A stretch of DNA of 64,000 nt from Sphingomonas crocodyli (GCF_004005865.1 NZ_SACN01000003.1:124001-188000); one strand, 5' to 3'; shown: positions 24,753 through 34,201, counted from the first letter of the stretch. The notes: a model not told the origin generated them from the letters alone. A program made the numbers and translations.

Positions 24753-27247
24753 GCGACGGCCCGCCGCGCGTCCTTGAGCAGATCATCCACGATCAGCATC
24801 CCCACATCATTCTGCCAGAGCCATAACCCGTTCGCTTGTCCACGAAAGCTTGGCTCGCCGCCAAGCGGTCCCCACGGTCGAAAGCCGGCGGCAAGCCCGA
24901 TCCCATAAGCAGCAGGAACGGGTTGAAGCTGAGCATTGATCACGCGACAATAGCGGTCGACCAGCGGCCCTCCACCCGGCTGCTGGCACGCCAGCGGGAT
25001 GGGCGTGCCATCCACGTTGAACAGTGGGAAGGCATTAGGCTTATAGCCCGTCGCACCGATCACGATGTCCGCGGCCTCAATCACTGCTTGTGCCTCGCCA
25101 TCGTGCTCGCCATCGATCTGATACAGTCTTACCCGTGGATCGGGCGCGCGGCCGCCGATTCCCAGCATGCGCAGCACAAGCTCGCGAGCTTCGAGACGAA
25201 ATCCCGTCAGGCGATAGACAAAGCCGCTGACGGGGCAGATGTCGTCATCGCAAAAGTCGCTAAAGCCATCGCTGTGCGCAGCCTCGACGGACGGATAGAA
25301 GGGTCGAAGGGGGCGGCGATGCAGGATGGTGATGGCATTTGCGCCAAGCGCCAGCGCCGGATCCGCCTTGAGCAGCAGAATCGCCGACGCCAGTGCGCTG
25401 GTCGAACCGCCGACGATAGCGATGCGCGGCGCCCGAACCTTGGCGGTCCGTGCGCGCACCTCGTTGATGCCACCTAGTTTGAGAAAGGCATCGGAGGCGA
25501 CCAGCCGATCGCCCGCAAGCTGGTCGAGCCGCGCGCCTGCAACCGGGGTCGATGCCAGCGTGGCCCAGCATTGGAAGCCGCCGGTTGCCAGTACGATGTG
25601 TTGCGAGACCATTTCGTGCGTAGCGCCGCTGGCGTCGGAAATCATGGTGCGCCACATCCCGTTTGCCATGCGCCTCGCGGATTGCGCGCGGTGCTGCATC
25701 AGCACGCGGCCGCCATGCTCCTCCACGATGGCCTTGAGACGCGCGCCTGTCACCGACAGCAGCCAGCCGGCGTCGACCAGCGGTGCGCCAAGCGCATCGG
25801 CCGACTTCGCCATCAACCGCCCAGCAGGATGGTCCATCAGAGCGGCGATTTCGGGATGAATATTATCACGAACCGCCGAGAGGAAGGTGTCCGCAGTGCT
25901 GTCCGATCGAATAGCATAGCCGCCAAGCGCGCCATCTCCCAGCCCGGCTCCCTGCTCGACGATCGTGAAACCCTTGCGCGCAAGGTCGACAAGTCTCCCC
26001 TGCTTGCTCGCTGCGGTCAGAAGCGCGGTGCCCGCCGGGCCGCCCCCGATAAGGAGCGCCGAAACAATTGGACGCCTGGCGGGCGCGGCTTTCTTTGGGA
26101 CCAACGTGTTGCGCAGCGTTCGGATCGTCGATCGAACGCGCTCGCAGATCCGTTCGACGTCAGCGACCGTCATCGCATCGGTGATCGGCAAAGATACCAT
26201 CCGGGCGGCAATCTCGTCGGCCACCGGCGTAGGCCCGATCAGCGCGGTCTCTTGAAAGTGGCTTTGCTGGCCAAGATGCGGGCTGAAATATTGGCCAGCG
26301 CCAACCCCCCTTGCGGCAAGCTCGCTGACGATCTGCTCGCGTTTCGCGCTAAGGTCGGTTGGAATGAGCATCGGCCAGAATTGCAGCGCCTGGCGCGCGC
26401 TGGTGGGGCGCTGTCCGCCGCAGATATCTGCGAGACCTTGGCGATATGCATCGCCAAGCAGGGCGCGGTGCGTGCAAACCTCCTCGATCTCGTCGAGCTT
26501 TGCCTGAGCCAACAAACCAAGCACCTCAGGCAGTTTGGCATTCAAGCCTGGCAAGCTGGCACTGCGCTCGGCACCAAAGCCGAAATTGGCCATTTGCCGA
26601 AGCTCATCGATCAGCGCGATATCCGCGCTGTGGATCAAGCCGCCTTCGGCCGTCGCGAAAGTTTTGGTGGCATGCATCGAATAGACGACAGCGAACGGTG
26701 CCCCGGCACCAAAATTGGTGCCGCGGGCGTTGGTCGTGCCGAGCGATGCTGCGGCATCGACGACCACGTCCACCCCGTGCATTTTGCCCAACGTGTTGTA
26801 ACGGTCGAGATCGATGTCGGCGCCAAAGGTCGCATAAGGAAGCATTGCCACGACGCGGCTATCAAAGCGGCGCAGGAGCTCTTCCTCCGCGCGCGCGCTG
26901 GACACCCAGTCATCGCGATCAACATCGCATATTAACGGCGTCAGTCCCGCCCATTGCGCAGCATGAGCAGTGGCTGCGAAGGTGAATGCCGGCATCAGTA
27001 CCAGCCCGCCGACCTTTTTCGACCGCAACTGCACCCGCTTAAGCGCGAGCATCAGCCCCAATGTAGCATTAGCTACCGCCAGGCTGTTACCTGATCCTTC
27101 GAACAGGCGGCGGGTGATATCGTGCTCAAACCCGCGAACGACCGGGCCGCCGTTGCTATACACGCCATGATCTTCGATCGCTTGGAGCGCCGCGGTCATC
27201 ATGCTCAGGCGCGGGGGATAGGGTCTGATCAAAGGATATTCGAGCAT
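24749..27247 (-). CDS. DegT-type PLP enzyme fused to FAD/NADPH oxidoreductase
   Basis: 832-aa, two-domain protein. Residues 1-375 are a DegT/DnrJ/EryC1 (fold type I) sugar aminotransferase-like domain (LAVANATLGLMLAL near the start; VVVDAAASLGT; catalytic Lys at about 194 in SMHATKTFATAEGG). Residues 395-830 are a flavin enzyme: FAD Rossmann loop GGGPAGTALL (about 400), NADPH-type loop VGGSTSALASAI, and a late ATGY motif, as in N-hydroxylating and flavin-containing monooxygenases. This pairing implies successive amination and oxidation of one substrate. A GGGGGAG lies upstream of the ATG. It heads the operon. Confidence 0.85.
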   Translation of the reverse strand: MLEYPLIRPYPPRLSMMTAALQAIEDHGVYSNGGPVVRGFEHDITRRLFEGSGNSLAVANATLGLMLALKRVQLRSKKVGGLVLMPAFTFAATAHAAQWAGLTPLICDVDRDDWVSSARAEEELLRRFDSRVVAMLPYATFGADIDLDRYNTLGKMHGVDVVVDAAASLGTTNARGTNFGAGAPFAVVYSMHATKTFATAEGGLIHSADIALIDELRQMANFGFGAERSASLPGLNAKLPEVLGLLAQAKLDEIEEVCTHRALLGDAYRQGLADICGGQRPTSARQALQFWPMLIPTDLSAKREQIVSELAARGVGAGQYFSPHLGQQSHFQETALIGPTPVADEIAARMVSLPITDAMTVADVERICERVRSTIRTLRNTLVPKKAAPARRPIVSALLIGGGPAGTALLTAASKQGRLVDLARKGFTIVEQGAGLGDGALGGYAIRSDSTADTFLSAVRDNIHPEIAALMDHPAGRLMAKSADALGAPLVDAGWLLSVTGARLKAIVEEHGGRVLMQHRAQSARRMANGMWRTMISDASGATHEMVSQHIVLATGGFQCWATLASTPVAGARLDQLAGDRLVASDAFLKLGGINEVRARTAKVRAPRIAIVGGSTSALASAILLLKADPALALGANAITILHRRPLRPFYPSVEAAHSDGFSDFCDDDICPVSGFVYRLTGFRLEARELVLRMLGIGGRAPDPRVRLYQIDGEHDGEAQAVIEAADIVIGATGYKPNAFPLFNVDGTPIPLACQQPGGGPLVDRYCRVINAQLQPVPAAYGIGLAAGFRPWGPLGGEPSFRGQANGLWLWQNDVGMLIVDDLLKDARRAVA

Positions 27248-27489
27248 GACGACCGCACTCCCCCAAGACGGTCAGAAATGAACGTCGATCGGTTCGGATA
27301 AGGCCCTGCCCTTAAGATTTCGTTCTAATCCCTAGCTGCGGCCAGGTCGTGATAATCGATAGGCCGCTGTTGTTCGACCAGAGCAACGTCCATGCGGCGA
27401 TCGAACGCTCGTCTGACGGCAAGCTGAGCCGTCAGGCGCGTGTCACATAAATGTTTACGGGTCGGTTTGCCCGGCGACGTCATCGGTAC

Positions 27490-27636
27490 ATGCGCATGAG
27501 ATCTTCCCCCGCCCCCAACCTTCCCTCGCGTCTGAGCGAAGGCCTGTCATTCGTCGTGCTCACATCAGCGATGACGACATTCGGGATCGCAGTAGTTCTT
27601 GGTCTGACGTGGCTGAGTGGCGGCAGAATGCTGTAG
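27490..27636 (+). CDS. small single-pass membrane protein
   Basis: 48-aa frame. Its start MRMRSSPAPNLPSRL is basic and proline-rich; the rest is one hydrophobic helix (SFVVLTSAMTTFGIAVVLGLTWL). Upstream ATG and in-frame options exist. No clear ribosome binding site. Resembles small membrane subunits of unknown role. Confidence 0.35.
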   Translation: MRMRSSPAPNLPSRLSEGLSFVVLTSAMTTFGIAVVLGLTWLSGGRML

Positions 27637-27946
27637 TCGCTCAACGCCGCGACAGCCTGTAATCGGCGCGGTTCATCTTGATGATGCGGTGTCATTGTGC
27701 ACGGCCTGCGGCACAGCCGCTCGTCGCGTCGCAAATGTGCTCGCGGACCCGAGGCGTTGCCCCATGTAGAGCATTGATCATGGTGATGCCGCATGGCAGC
27801 ACGATAGTGATTGGTGGGGGTTGTTGAGCTCGATTTGCCCTGAATATCAGCCAGTCGTTGCAAATATCCGATTTGGTGCCACGCAGTAGAAATCGAATGC
27901 ATGCGGTGTTAGGCTTGTGTCGCTTTGTACGAAGCGGGAGTAGCCG

Positions 27947-28897
27947 ATGGCAGCGGACCGGCACCGGCAGATTGAAGACGCAATCCTATTGCGAGCGCGC
28001 GAGACCCATACCTATTTTGGTTTTGAAGAGTTGCGTGCCGACGCCCAACTTTTTGCATCATGGGCGCGTAATCACGAAAGAACCGTGGTCCCGGCCGAAC
28101 CCGACACGGTTCGCAGTTTCCTTAAGAGTCAGATTTCGTCAGGCGAAGAACGCGATGCCGTCGCACGGATGTTCGCAAATATCATGCGCCTCCACAGTCT
28201 CGCTTCGGACCTTCCCGAAGGTTGGCGCGACGCCATGCAGTCGATGGCGAACGAGTCCCTCGCCGAGATCATTCTGGACCCTCAGGCCGCACGCGACGCG
28301 CGTTTGTCGCACAGGATCCCCTTTTGCTTTGAAGCAATGCTCTCGATGGACGCGGACAATACTCAGGACGTTCGCGATCTCGCCCTCCTGGGGGTGGCTG
28401 TCGATACGGGGGCGAGCAGGTCTCGACTGGTGGCTGTGCGCTGGGAGGAAGTTTCCTGGCACGTTAGTGGCGTAGGTGCGCTGCAGGCGGCATCGCACCT
28501 CCAGGAACCGATTGCTTTGTGCCGTCGCACCGTCGCAGCCCTTCGCGCTTGGGCTCGCGAAAGTGGTGCGGACAGCGGAAAAATCTTTCGCCGCCTGCAT
28601 CGCGCATCGAGCCAGGATGACCAGATCTGGACCTTGGGCGCATCGCTTACGCCTCAGTCTGTGCCGCTCATATATCGTCGGTTGCTTGAGAAAGCGCGCG
28701 CGATCGGATTGCTCGGGACAATTGCGGACAACGAGTTTGTCGCGCTGCGTCGGCATATCAATGGGCACTCAACACGAGGTCTGTATGCGCGGCGGTTGCT
28801 ATCCGAAGGTCGCAACGATGGCGAGATCATGATAGCGATGGGTTTGAAAAGCCGGATCCAGGCGCGGCGCTATCGTAAGGCATTTGCCGCATGCTGA
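27947..28897 (+). CDS. tyrosine recombinase (phage-type integrase)
   Basis: 316-aa integrase-like protein with GGGAG upstream of its ATG. The N-terminal half is helical (SAM-like core-binding domain: FLKSQISSGEERDAVARMFANIMRLH). Box I arginine is in TGASRSRLVAVRW; box II reads HSTRGLYARRLLSEG; the likely nucleophilic Tyr is in QARRYRKAF near the end. It is shorter and more divergent than P4-type integrases. It may have inserted a local element, but I see no att repeats or tRNA next to it. Confidence 0.7.
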   Translation: MAADRHRQIEDAILLRARETHTYFGFEELRADAQLFASWARNHERTVVPAEPDTVRSFLKSQISSGEERDAVARMFANIMRLHSLASDLPEGWRDAMQSMANESLAEIILDPQAARDARLSHRIPFCFEAMLSMDADNTQDVRDLALLGVAVDTGASRSRLVAVRWEEVSWHVSGVGALQAASHLQEPIALCRRTVAALRAWARESGADSGKIFRRLHRASSQDDQIWTLGASLTPQSVPLIYRRLLEKARAIGLLGTIADNEFVALRRHINGHSTRGLYARRLLSEGRNDGEIMIAMGLKSRIQARRYRKAFAAC

Positions 28898-29114
28898 GGC
28901 GGCGTGGTTCGCCGCAAATCTGCTGTGGAGAAATCCCCGCACCACCGGTAGATCCGCGACGAACCACGCCCACGTTATGGCAGCAGGGCGGCGGCGAAAC
29001 AAAGTATCTTTGGGTGATATCGAGCCTTGTCACCGTGTCTCACGGACGTTCAACATACGCGATGGGCACTTGAGACCCCTTTTGTCAGGAACACTTCAAG
29101 TTTAGGGAGACAAA

Positions 29115-29312
29115 ATGAGCCAGTATGAAAGCTATCGGGCGAACGCCGAGTCGCAACGCATTGCAGCCGCAAAAACGCCTCTGATGAACCGGCGCGAGAT
29201 GCACTTGCGTTCTGCCGAAACTTGGGATGCCATGGCGGCGGCAGTCCGCGATACTGTAGAGCGGTCGCAAGTGAATGAGGCTGCTAAAGCGGCAACTAAG
29301 GCACGTGCCTGA
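29115..29312 (+). CDS. small hypothetical helical protein
   Basis: 65-aa protein from an ATG with GGGAGA 6 nt upstream. It is nearly all helix: YRANAESQRIAAAKTP, then HLRSAETWDAMAAAVRDT, VNEAAKAATKARA. Coiled-coil-like, basic to neutral. Similar in style to the small helical proteins at 29668, 34988, 47686 and 54164. Unknown function. Confidence 0.6.
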   Translation: MSQYESYRANAESQRIAAAKTPLMNRREMHLRSAETWDAMAAAVRDTVERSQVNEAAKAATKARA

Positions 29313-29667
29313 CAGGGTTGCTGTCTTGAGTTGCTCAAATCTGTAGCAACTCCTCGAGCGACACTGGCGCCTCGAACTTGCCGGAGATGGATATGGCCGC
29401 GCCCGGGAGCCGAACGAGGCCATATACAAAGGATGCCAGATGACCACTTCAGCACACAGGTGATGGCAGCGCAAACTTGCCAAAACGTTGACCAGATTTT
29501 GCCGGGGCTGGTTCTGTCTGCATGTAGCGCTGGCAGCGCGATTTCATCGGACCACGGCTTCAGCTAAGGTTCGGATAGTGGATCGTCGAACCTGCGGCAT
29601 GCTCGCGGACATATGCGCCCTGCTCACGCGTCTACGGCGTCCTGCGATCACGCGCCGCGACGCAATG

Positions 29668-29886
29668 CTAGACGAGGCTGCCGCCTGGTACCTCATCAGC
29701 AATGTGGAGGCAGTTTAGCTCTGCCAGAAGTTCAGCCGGCGAAGTCCGCCTGTCACTATACGACAAGTCCAGATAGTAGCTCGCCAGAATATAATGCGCG
29801 CGCGTAGCGGCAGCGGATTGAGCCTGCTGTGCCATTCTCAGCTCCTGTTCGGCGCGCTGATAAAAATATTGGCTATCTTCATCCAT
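29668..29886 (-). CDS. small helical protein, YYxRA family
   Basis: 72-aa protein. The start at 29886 is chosen because similarity to other small local proteins begins here: MDEDSQYFYQRAEQELRMAQ, then HYILASYYLDL. Longer upstream frame (to 30015) has no similarity. It resembles 34988-35176 (YLLRRAREEKEQA ... LAERYKTRA). Function unknown. Confidence 0.55.
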   Translation of the reverse strand: MDEDSQYFYQRAEQELRMAQQAQSAAATRAHYILASYYLDLSYSDRRTSPAELLAELNCLHIADEVPGGSLV

Positions 29887-30076
29887 TCGTATGCACTGAC
29901 CTACACAGGTTCCGATTGTGTTAACATCTGACAAGTGGCGCGCCGTTTCAGCTGGACTTTCATCGTCTGGGGGGGAATCGCGAACTCTCCCTTCAGATAC
30001 GGCAATAGTGAGCATTGATCACGTGCAAGGAACCTTCGCGATCTCCGACCGTCTGTCATACGACAGGGAGCGCATC

Positions 30077-30298
30077 ATGTTTCGATCATTTGCCACCGGC
30101 TTTCTATCGCGCATGGCCCAAAAACGGCTTGGATTGAAGCCGGTAGGCGCGATCGAAACTATGCTTCTGTCGACAGGAACAGCTTTGCTGGTCCGCAAGC
30201 AGAAGCCAGTCTTAGGCGCCGTTCTGGTTATGGGCGGTGTTTATCGCAGCTGGCGATCAGCCTGTTACAGGCGGTGTCACGTGTGCGATCCATCCTGA
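30077..30298 (+). CDS. small membrane protein
   Basis: 73-aa protein with GGGAG upstream of the ATG. The N-terminal part is amphipathic (FATGFLSRMAQKRLG), followed by two hydrophobic stretches (ETMLLSTGTALLV; AVLVMGGVYRSW). The last codons overlap the 3' end of the convergent YihY-like gene by 22 nt. No family recognised. Confidence 0.5.
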   Translation: MFRSFATGFLSRMAQKRLGLKPVGAIETMLLSTGTALLVRKQKPVLGAVLVMGGVYRSWRSACYRRCHVCDPS

Positions 30299-31257
30299 AG
30301 AGCCTCGCTTACGTCGGCCACCGTTGCACCGCGCCTGCCAAGCGGCCTCACCGCTCCGGTCGTAGTATCGATCGCGGTCTGGCGCTCGGCTTCGGCATTG
30401 ACCAGCGCGCCGATCAGGATCGCATAAGCCGATATGTACAGCCACATCATCAGCACCACGATCGCGCTCAAAGAGCCGTAGGTTGCGTCATATCCGGCAA
30501 AGTTGGCCGCGTAGAAACCAAATCCGATCGTTGCGAGAAACCACAGGAACATTGCGAGCAGCGCGCCCACACTCAACCACTGCCATCGCGCATCGCTTCG
30601 ATCCGGCGCGAAGCGGTACATTGCCCCGATTGTAAAGCTCGCCAGCAGGGCGGCAATCAGCCAGGTTGTTGCCCGTACGACCAGCGCTGCGAGCGGGCCG
30701 ATTCCGCTCACCAGGTCGCCGACAAATCCCAGCATCGAAGCGGACAGCACGCCGACGATCCCGATCATGATAGCGCCGATGATCAACGCTGAGGATATCA
30801 GAGTGGCGCGTATGAAGGATCGCCGGTCTTCCTGCTCGTAAATGACGTTGAGCGCACTCATCATGCCGCCCGACGCCCGGCTGGCACCATAAATCGAGAC
30901 CGCGAGTGCGATGAGAAGGCCCAAACCCTTCTTACTGGCCGCGGTGGTGGTAAGCGAGATCAGCTGATCGTAGATGAGCTTTGCAGCATCTGCCGGGACA
31001 AGATCGATGATCATCTGCATATGTCGCGCGACCACGCCCGGATCTGCGATCAGCCCGTAGGTCATCACCAGAGCCCCAAGCAGCGGAACGAAGGAGAGAA
31101 AGGCGTAGAACGCGACACCGCCCGCCATGAGGCCAACATTGTGGCGGCCGCTGTTTCGCCACACCCGCCACAGAATAGCCTTCCAGGCGGGCCATTTGAA
31201 GGCGGTAGGCGCATGGGCAGTTGCGCCTAGTTTGAGCTGCTTGTCGGTTGCGGTCAT
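30277..31257 (-). CDS. yihY: YihY/BrkB-family inner-membrane protein
   Basis: 326-aa membrane protein with six or more helices. Family signatures are GGVAFYAFLSFVPLLGALVMTYGL, ASGGMMSALNVIYEQEDRRSF and YGSLSAIVVLMMWLYISAYAILIGA. The last resembles the conserved C-terminal YxxxGxxxxxLxWxYxS motif of the family. YihY-type proteins are broadly conserved; the suggested role in tRNA processing was later corrected, and the true role is unclear. Cytoplasmic ends are basic. Single gene. Confidence 0.88.
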   Translation of the reverse strand: MTATDKQLKLGATAHAPTAFKWPAWKAILWRVWRNSGRHNVGLMAGGVAFYAFLSFVPLLGALVMTYGLIADPGVVARHMQMIIDLVPADAAKLIYDQLISLTTTAASKKGLGLLIALAVSIYGASRASGGMMSALNVIYEQEDRRSFIRATLISSALIIGAIMIGIVGVLSASMLGFVGDLVSGIGPLAALVVRATTWLIAALLASFTIGAMYRFAPDRSDARWQWLSVGALLAMFLWFLATIGFGFYAANFAGYDATYGSLSAIVVLMMWLYISAYAILIGALVNAEAERQTAIDTTTGAVRPLGRRGATVADVSEALQDGSHT

Positions 31258-31442
31258 GATGTGACGAACCGACCAACGTGCGAAAAGTGCGAGCCGGGCC
31301 GCTTTTTATTTGTGGCAACGACCTTGGCGCGACCCGGAACCAGGCTGTTCGCAGCGGAGCCAGCGACCGGTACAACCGAGCGGCGCGCTATGAGAGGGCA
31401 TCTCTATCGAGCCTCGGTCTCCTCGCGATCCGTCAATTAATG

Positions 31443-32105
31443 TCAGGGCCGGCCATCGGGCGTTTCCGCCATATCGATCACACAGATTGTGCGATAGGTC
31501 GGGTGCGGGCCACAGGCGACACCAGCGTATCGCAGATGGGCTGCAAATAGAGCGGTGCGGTGTCCGCGATCGGGCACGCCGTCGTCAACGATGAGCTGCC
31601 GCACGACATCCAGAGGATCGAAGGCGCCGTAAGCGATAACCTCCGCGACCATCTTGCCGCCGCCGCGCTGGATGGCTCGGTCGCCCGGACCAGAACCATT
31701 TGCACTATAATGTCCGATCCGCCCCGAGCGGCTCTGCTCGGCAACGTGATCGGCCGCCGCCGCCTGCAGAACCGAGGTTTCCTGCAATTCTACCCGGCTC
31801 TTTCGCGAGGCCAGAAAGTCTACGGCTTCGTCAACCGGCACCGTCCCTTCGCGCGTTCGATAGGTAAGCCGGCTTCCGGGCAGCCGAACGACCTTACCTT
31901 CGAACTGCCGCCGATATCCCTGAAGATCAGCGATATAAGCTTGCGGGTTCAACCGGGCATTGTTGAGGGCCGCCAACACCTTTGCCTCGATCTGGCGCGG
32001 ATCGGTCGTAACCGACGCCGATGCGCAAGCGGCCCAACCTGTCGCGACCAGAAATGACACAATGAAAGCGAAGCACGGATATTTGAGCGTCACGCGGAAA
32101 CCCAC
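31443..32105 (-). CDS. secreted CAP/SCP-domain protein
   Basis: 220-aa protein from a GTG. A signal peptide (FAFIVSFLVATGWAACASA) precedes a CAP (SCP/PR-1-like) domain: VLAALNNARLNPQAYI, then LQAAAADHVAEQSRSGRIGHYSANGSGPGDRAI, VVRQLIVDDGVPDRGHRTALF, and AGVACGPHPTYRTICVIDMA. The His in GHY and the acidic/His residues in the later motif form the family's tetrad. Bacterial members (e.g. YkwD-like) are secreted and mostly of unknown role. Confidence 0.85.
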   Translation of the reverse strand: MGFRVTLKYPCFAFIVSFLVATGWAACASASVTTDPRQIEAKVLAALNNARLNPQAYIADLQGYRRQFEGKVVRLPGSRLTYRTREGTVPVDEAVDFLASRKSRVELQETSVLQAAAADHVAEQSRSGRIGHYSANGSGPGDRAIQRGGGKMVAEVIAYGAFDPLDVVRQLIVDDGVPDRGHRTALFAAHLRYAGVACGPHPTYRTICVIDMAETPDGRP

Positions 32106-32579
32106 ACGTCGGATCGCACGCAGATCGACGTGCTTGATCTTCCCGCTAACGACCGAATCTTATCAGCCGCTTAAGCCGCAAGGGGGCGCGAGCCGCTGGT
32201 TTGTCGATTGCTGAGCGTGGTGTGATCTTTGGGCCTTCGCGGCGCCGGACAATGCCGATCCTTTCGCTGGCCCGTATCCACTGGTGAGATTGCGGGCAGC
32301 CTCTGGACGCGGGCCTACGGGATATAAGCTGCGTTCGGCGAACCGCGTCGCATTTTATGGACCGCCGGATCACTTTGCAGCGTGACGCTCTGAACTGGCA
32401 AGGCGCGGTGTCGTCGCGCTCCCTCGGCTATAGCTGGCTCTACACGCCCCTGGCTGCCAGTCTGTCGGCCAGCCTGTCTGCCGGAAGGTCGGCAAGGCGC
32501 ATTTCTGGAAGGCGGTGGCATATGGTTCGTTTGATCAGATTTACCGCCGCCACATGAGCGGGTCTTGTCCGTTCGCCGA

Positions 32580-33302
32580 TCACGCATCCAAGATGATCCG
32601 ATAAACTTCGCCGGCACCGGCTTCGCGATACAAATCGACTCTTTGACCGTCCCAATGATAATCAAGGTGGCGGATCTGCACCGGGTTTCGAGCCAAGTCG
32701 GGCGAGAATAATGCTACACACGCGCCTTGCGGGTCGCGAACGCTGGGATAGATCAAGCCGTCAGAACCAGCAGCCTTCAACGATTGTCCCAGGATCTGAG
32801 CGGCCGCGTAATCGTCGATGCTCAGTTCGTCGGCAGCGTCTTCATGCCGCTCCAGCAAGTCATGAAGAGTCGCCAATACCGACATGCTCAGAGCGCGAAA
32901 CTGCGATGTCCATCCCGGCCCCTCATTCGTGCGGGCCATGAAAGCGGCGTGGTGATGCACGGTTTCCAGAAGCGCTGTTTCGAAACGGTTGGCGACATAC
33001 AGAACACCATATTGGCCTCGCGAAAATCGACTTGGCCGATCGGTGCTTGCATGGGTGAATGGCGCCATCAGATAACTCGCACCAGGCCCCGCTACACGAC
33101 GCTCAGGCGGGACAAGGTCGAGATTGCCGATACCTTCCATCAGTCGCGGGTTGGTTTTCTGCTCGGCCGATATGAGGAGCGGCCAATCTGCTGGATCGGC
33201 TATGTCTTCGAAAAGATCGATCGGTGGGAAGCGGCTACGGATGATGCGGACCGCCCCCTCCCATTCGACCCGCGATGTGGCGAGCGTTTCCGGATCAATC
33301 AC
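32580..33302 (-). CDS. RES-domain toxin (NAD-degrading)
   Basis: 240-aa protein with the RES domain. Its Arg is in RFSRGQYGVLYVANRFETALLETVHH (the Glu follows in FETAL), and the Ser is in SDGLIYPSVRDPQG. RES toxins degrade NAD+ by phosphorolysis. The GTG start overlaps the antitoxin stop by 4 nt, so the pair is coupled. It is longer than minimal RES toxins (about 150 aa), with an N-terminal extension of about 75 residues (ADWPLLISAEQKTNPRLMEGIGNLDLVPPERRV). Confidence 0.85.
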   Translation of the reverse strand: MIDPETLATSRVEWEGAVRIIRSRFPPIDLFEDIADPADWPLLISAEQKTNPRLMEGIGNLDLVPPERRVAGPGASYLMAPFTHASTDRPSRFSRGQYGVLYVANRFETALLETVHHHAAFMARTNEGPGWTSQFRALSMSVLATLHDLLERHEDAADELSIDDYAAAQILGQSLKAAGSDGLIYPSVRDPQGACVALFSPDLARNPVQIRHLDYHWDGQRVDLYREAGAGEVYRIILDA

Positions 33303-33712
33303 CAGCTACTGCGCTCCGAATCCAGATAGCGCCGCACCCTCATCAAATCGGTGAGCTCACCTGCGAGCATCACATCGAGGGCACTGCGACCATCAAATGC
33401 AGCATTCGGCGCCTTGATCCAGCGATAGCCGCGTTCAGCCTCATTGAAGATGATCCGTAGCGCCTTATGGATGCCCATGAGGTTGGACAGACGGGCCTTC
33501 AAATCGCGGCCCATCCGGCCCAACTCACCAGCTTTCCATCTACGGAATGTGCGCACCGGCGTGTCCAACAATGCCGCCGCCTGCTGATCCGTCACGTCCC
33601 ATCGCGACATCAACTGGACAGCGGCACGAAACATCGCGCCTGCTTCGGCATCCGAGATCGGGTCCGGCCGAAAATCCGGAAAGGTCGTGTCAATAAGCTG
33701 CAAGATGGCCAT
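33299..33712 (-). CDS. MbcA/ParS/Xre-type antitoxin
   Basis: 137-aa antitoxin upstream of the RES gene. It has an N-terminal Xre-like HTH (LMSRWDVTDQQAAALLDTPVRTFRRWKAGE) and the MbcA/ParS C-terminal region (LMGIHKALRIIFNEAERGYRWIKAPNAAFDGRSALDVML). Antitoxins of this family bind the RES active site and repress their own promoter. Start at 33712 chosen over 33754 for similarity; ribosome binding site weak. Confidence 0.88.
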   Translation of the reverse strand: MAILQLIDTTFPDFRPDPISDAEAGAMFRAAVQLMSRWDVTDQQAAALLDTPVRTFRRWKAGELGRMGRDLKARLSNLMGIHKALRIIFNEAERGYRWIKAPNAAFDGRSALDVMLAGELTDLMRVRRYLDSERSSW

Positions 33713-34018
33713 GCGACATGAAATAGAGGTTTCGATGCCAAATGGCAACCTCATCGGCCGAGGCAGGCCCTACGGCAAAGGAAAATCGAGTATCATGCTG
33801 TGCAATGAAGAACGATGATCGCTTTCGCGGCCATCTCCTCAAGCCACTCGAAATGAATCTAAAGCGGTGCTTCCAGATCATAGCGACGCTTCTATCGCGT
33901 ATGGCGGCCGCCAACCTGATCGGTATACCTGCCGCAGAAATACGGGCGATCTACAGTGCCACTGGCGATCAACGCGTGGCGGAGGGCTATGGCACCTTCG
34001 ACACCGCCGCTAAGATCG

Positions 34019-34201
34019 CTACCAGGCTCTTGGCGAACCGCCGATGCGTTGGGCTACGGCCTGCTCGATCTGGTTCATGTCCGCTTTGGTGAGAACCCCC
34101 GAGGCCAACATCTTGCGCATAAGTTCATCAAGCAGCGCTGCGAGGAAATGGATTTCCGCTCGCTCGCCGCCTGTGTCCTCGCCGTTCGCATTTACGTCCA
34201 T
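34019..34201 (-). CDS. small hypothetical protein
   Basis: 60-aa helical acidic protein with GAGG 5 nt upstream. The core ERAEIHFLAALLDELMRKMLASGVLTKADMNQIEQAVAQRIG looks like one folded two-helix unit. Not recognised. Confidence 0.5.
   Translation of the reverse strand: MDVNANGEDTGGERAEIHFLAALLDELMRKMLASGVLTKADMNQIEQAVAQRIGGSPRAW

Noticed and set aside
27858..28475. Alternative plus-strand frame overlapping the integrase
   Set aside because: Shadow frame; the integrase frame has the RBS and the recombinase motifs.
33805..34092. Plus-strand frame with QIIATLLSRMAAANLIG
   Set aside because: Looks protein-like, but has no ribosome binding site, no paralogue, and overlaps a better minus-strand gene.
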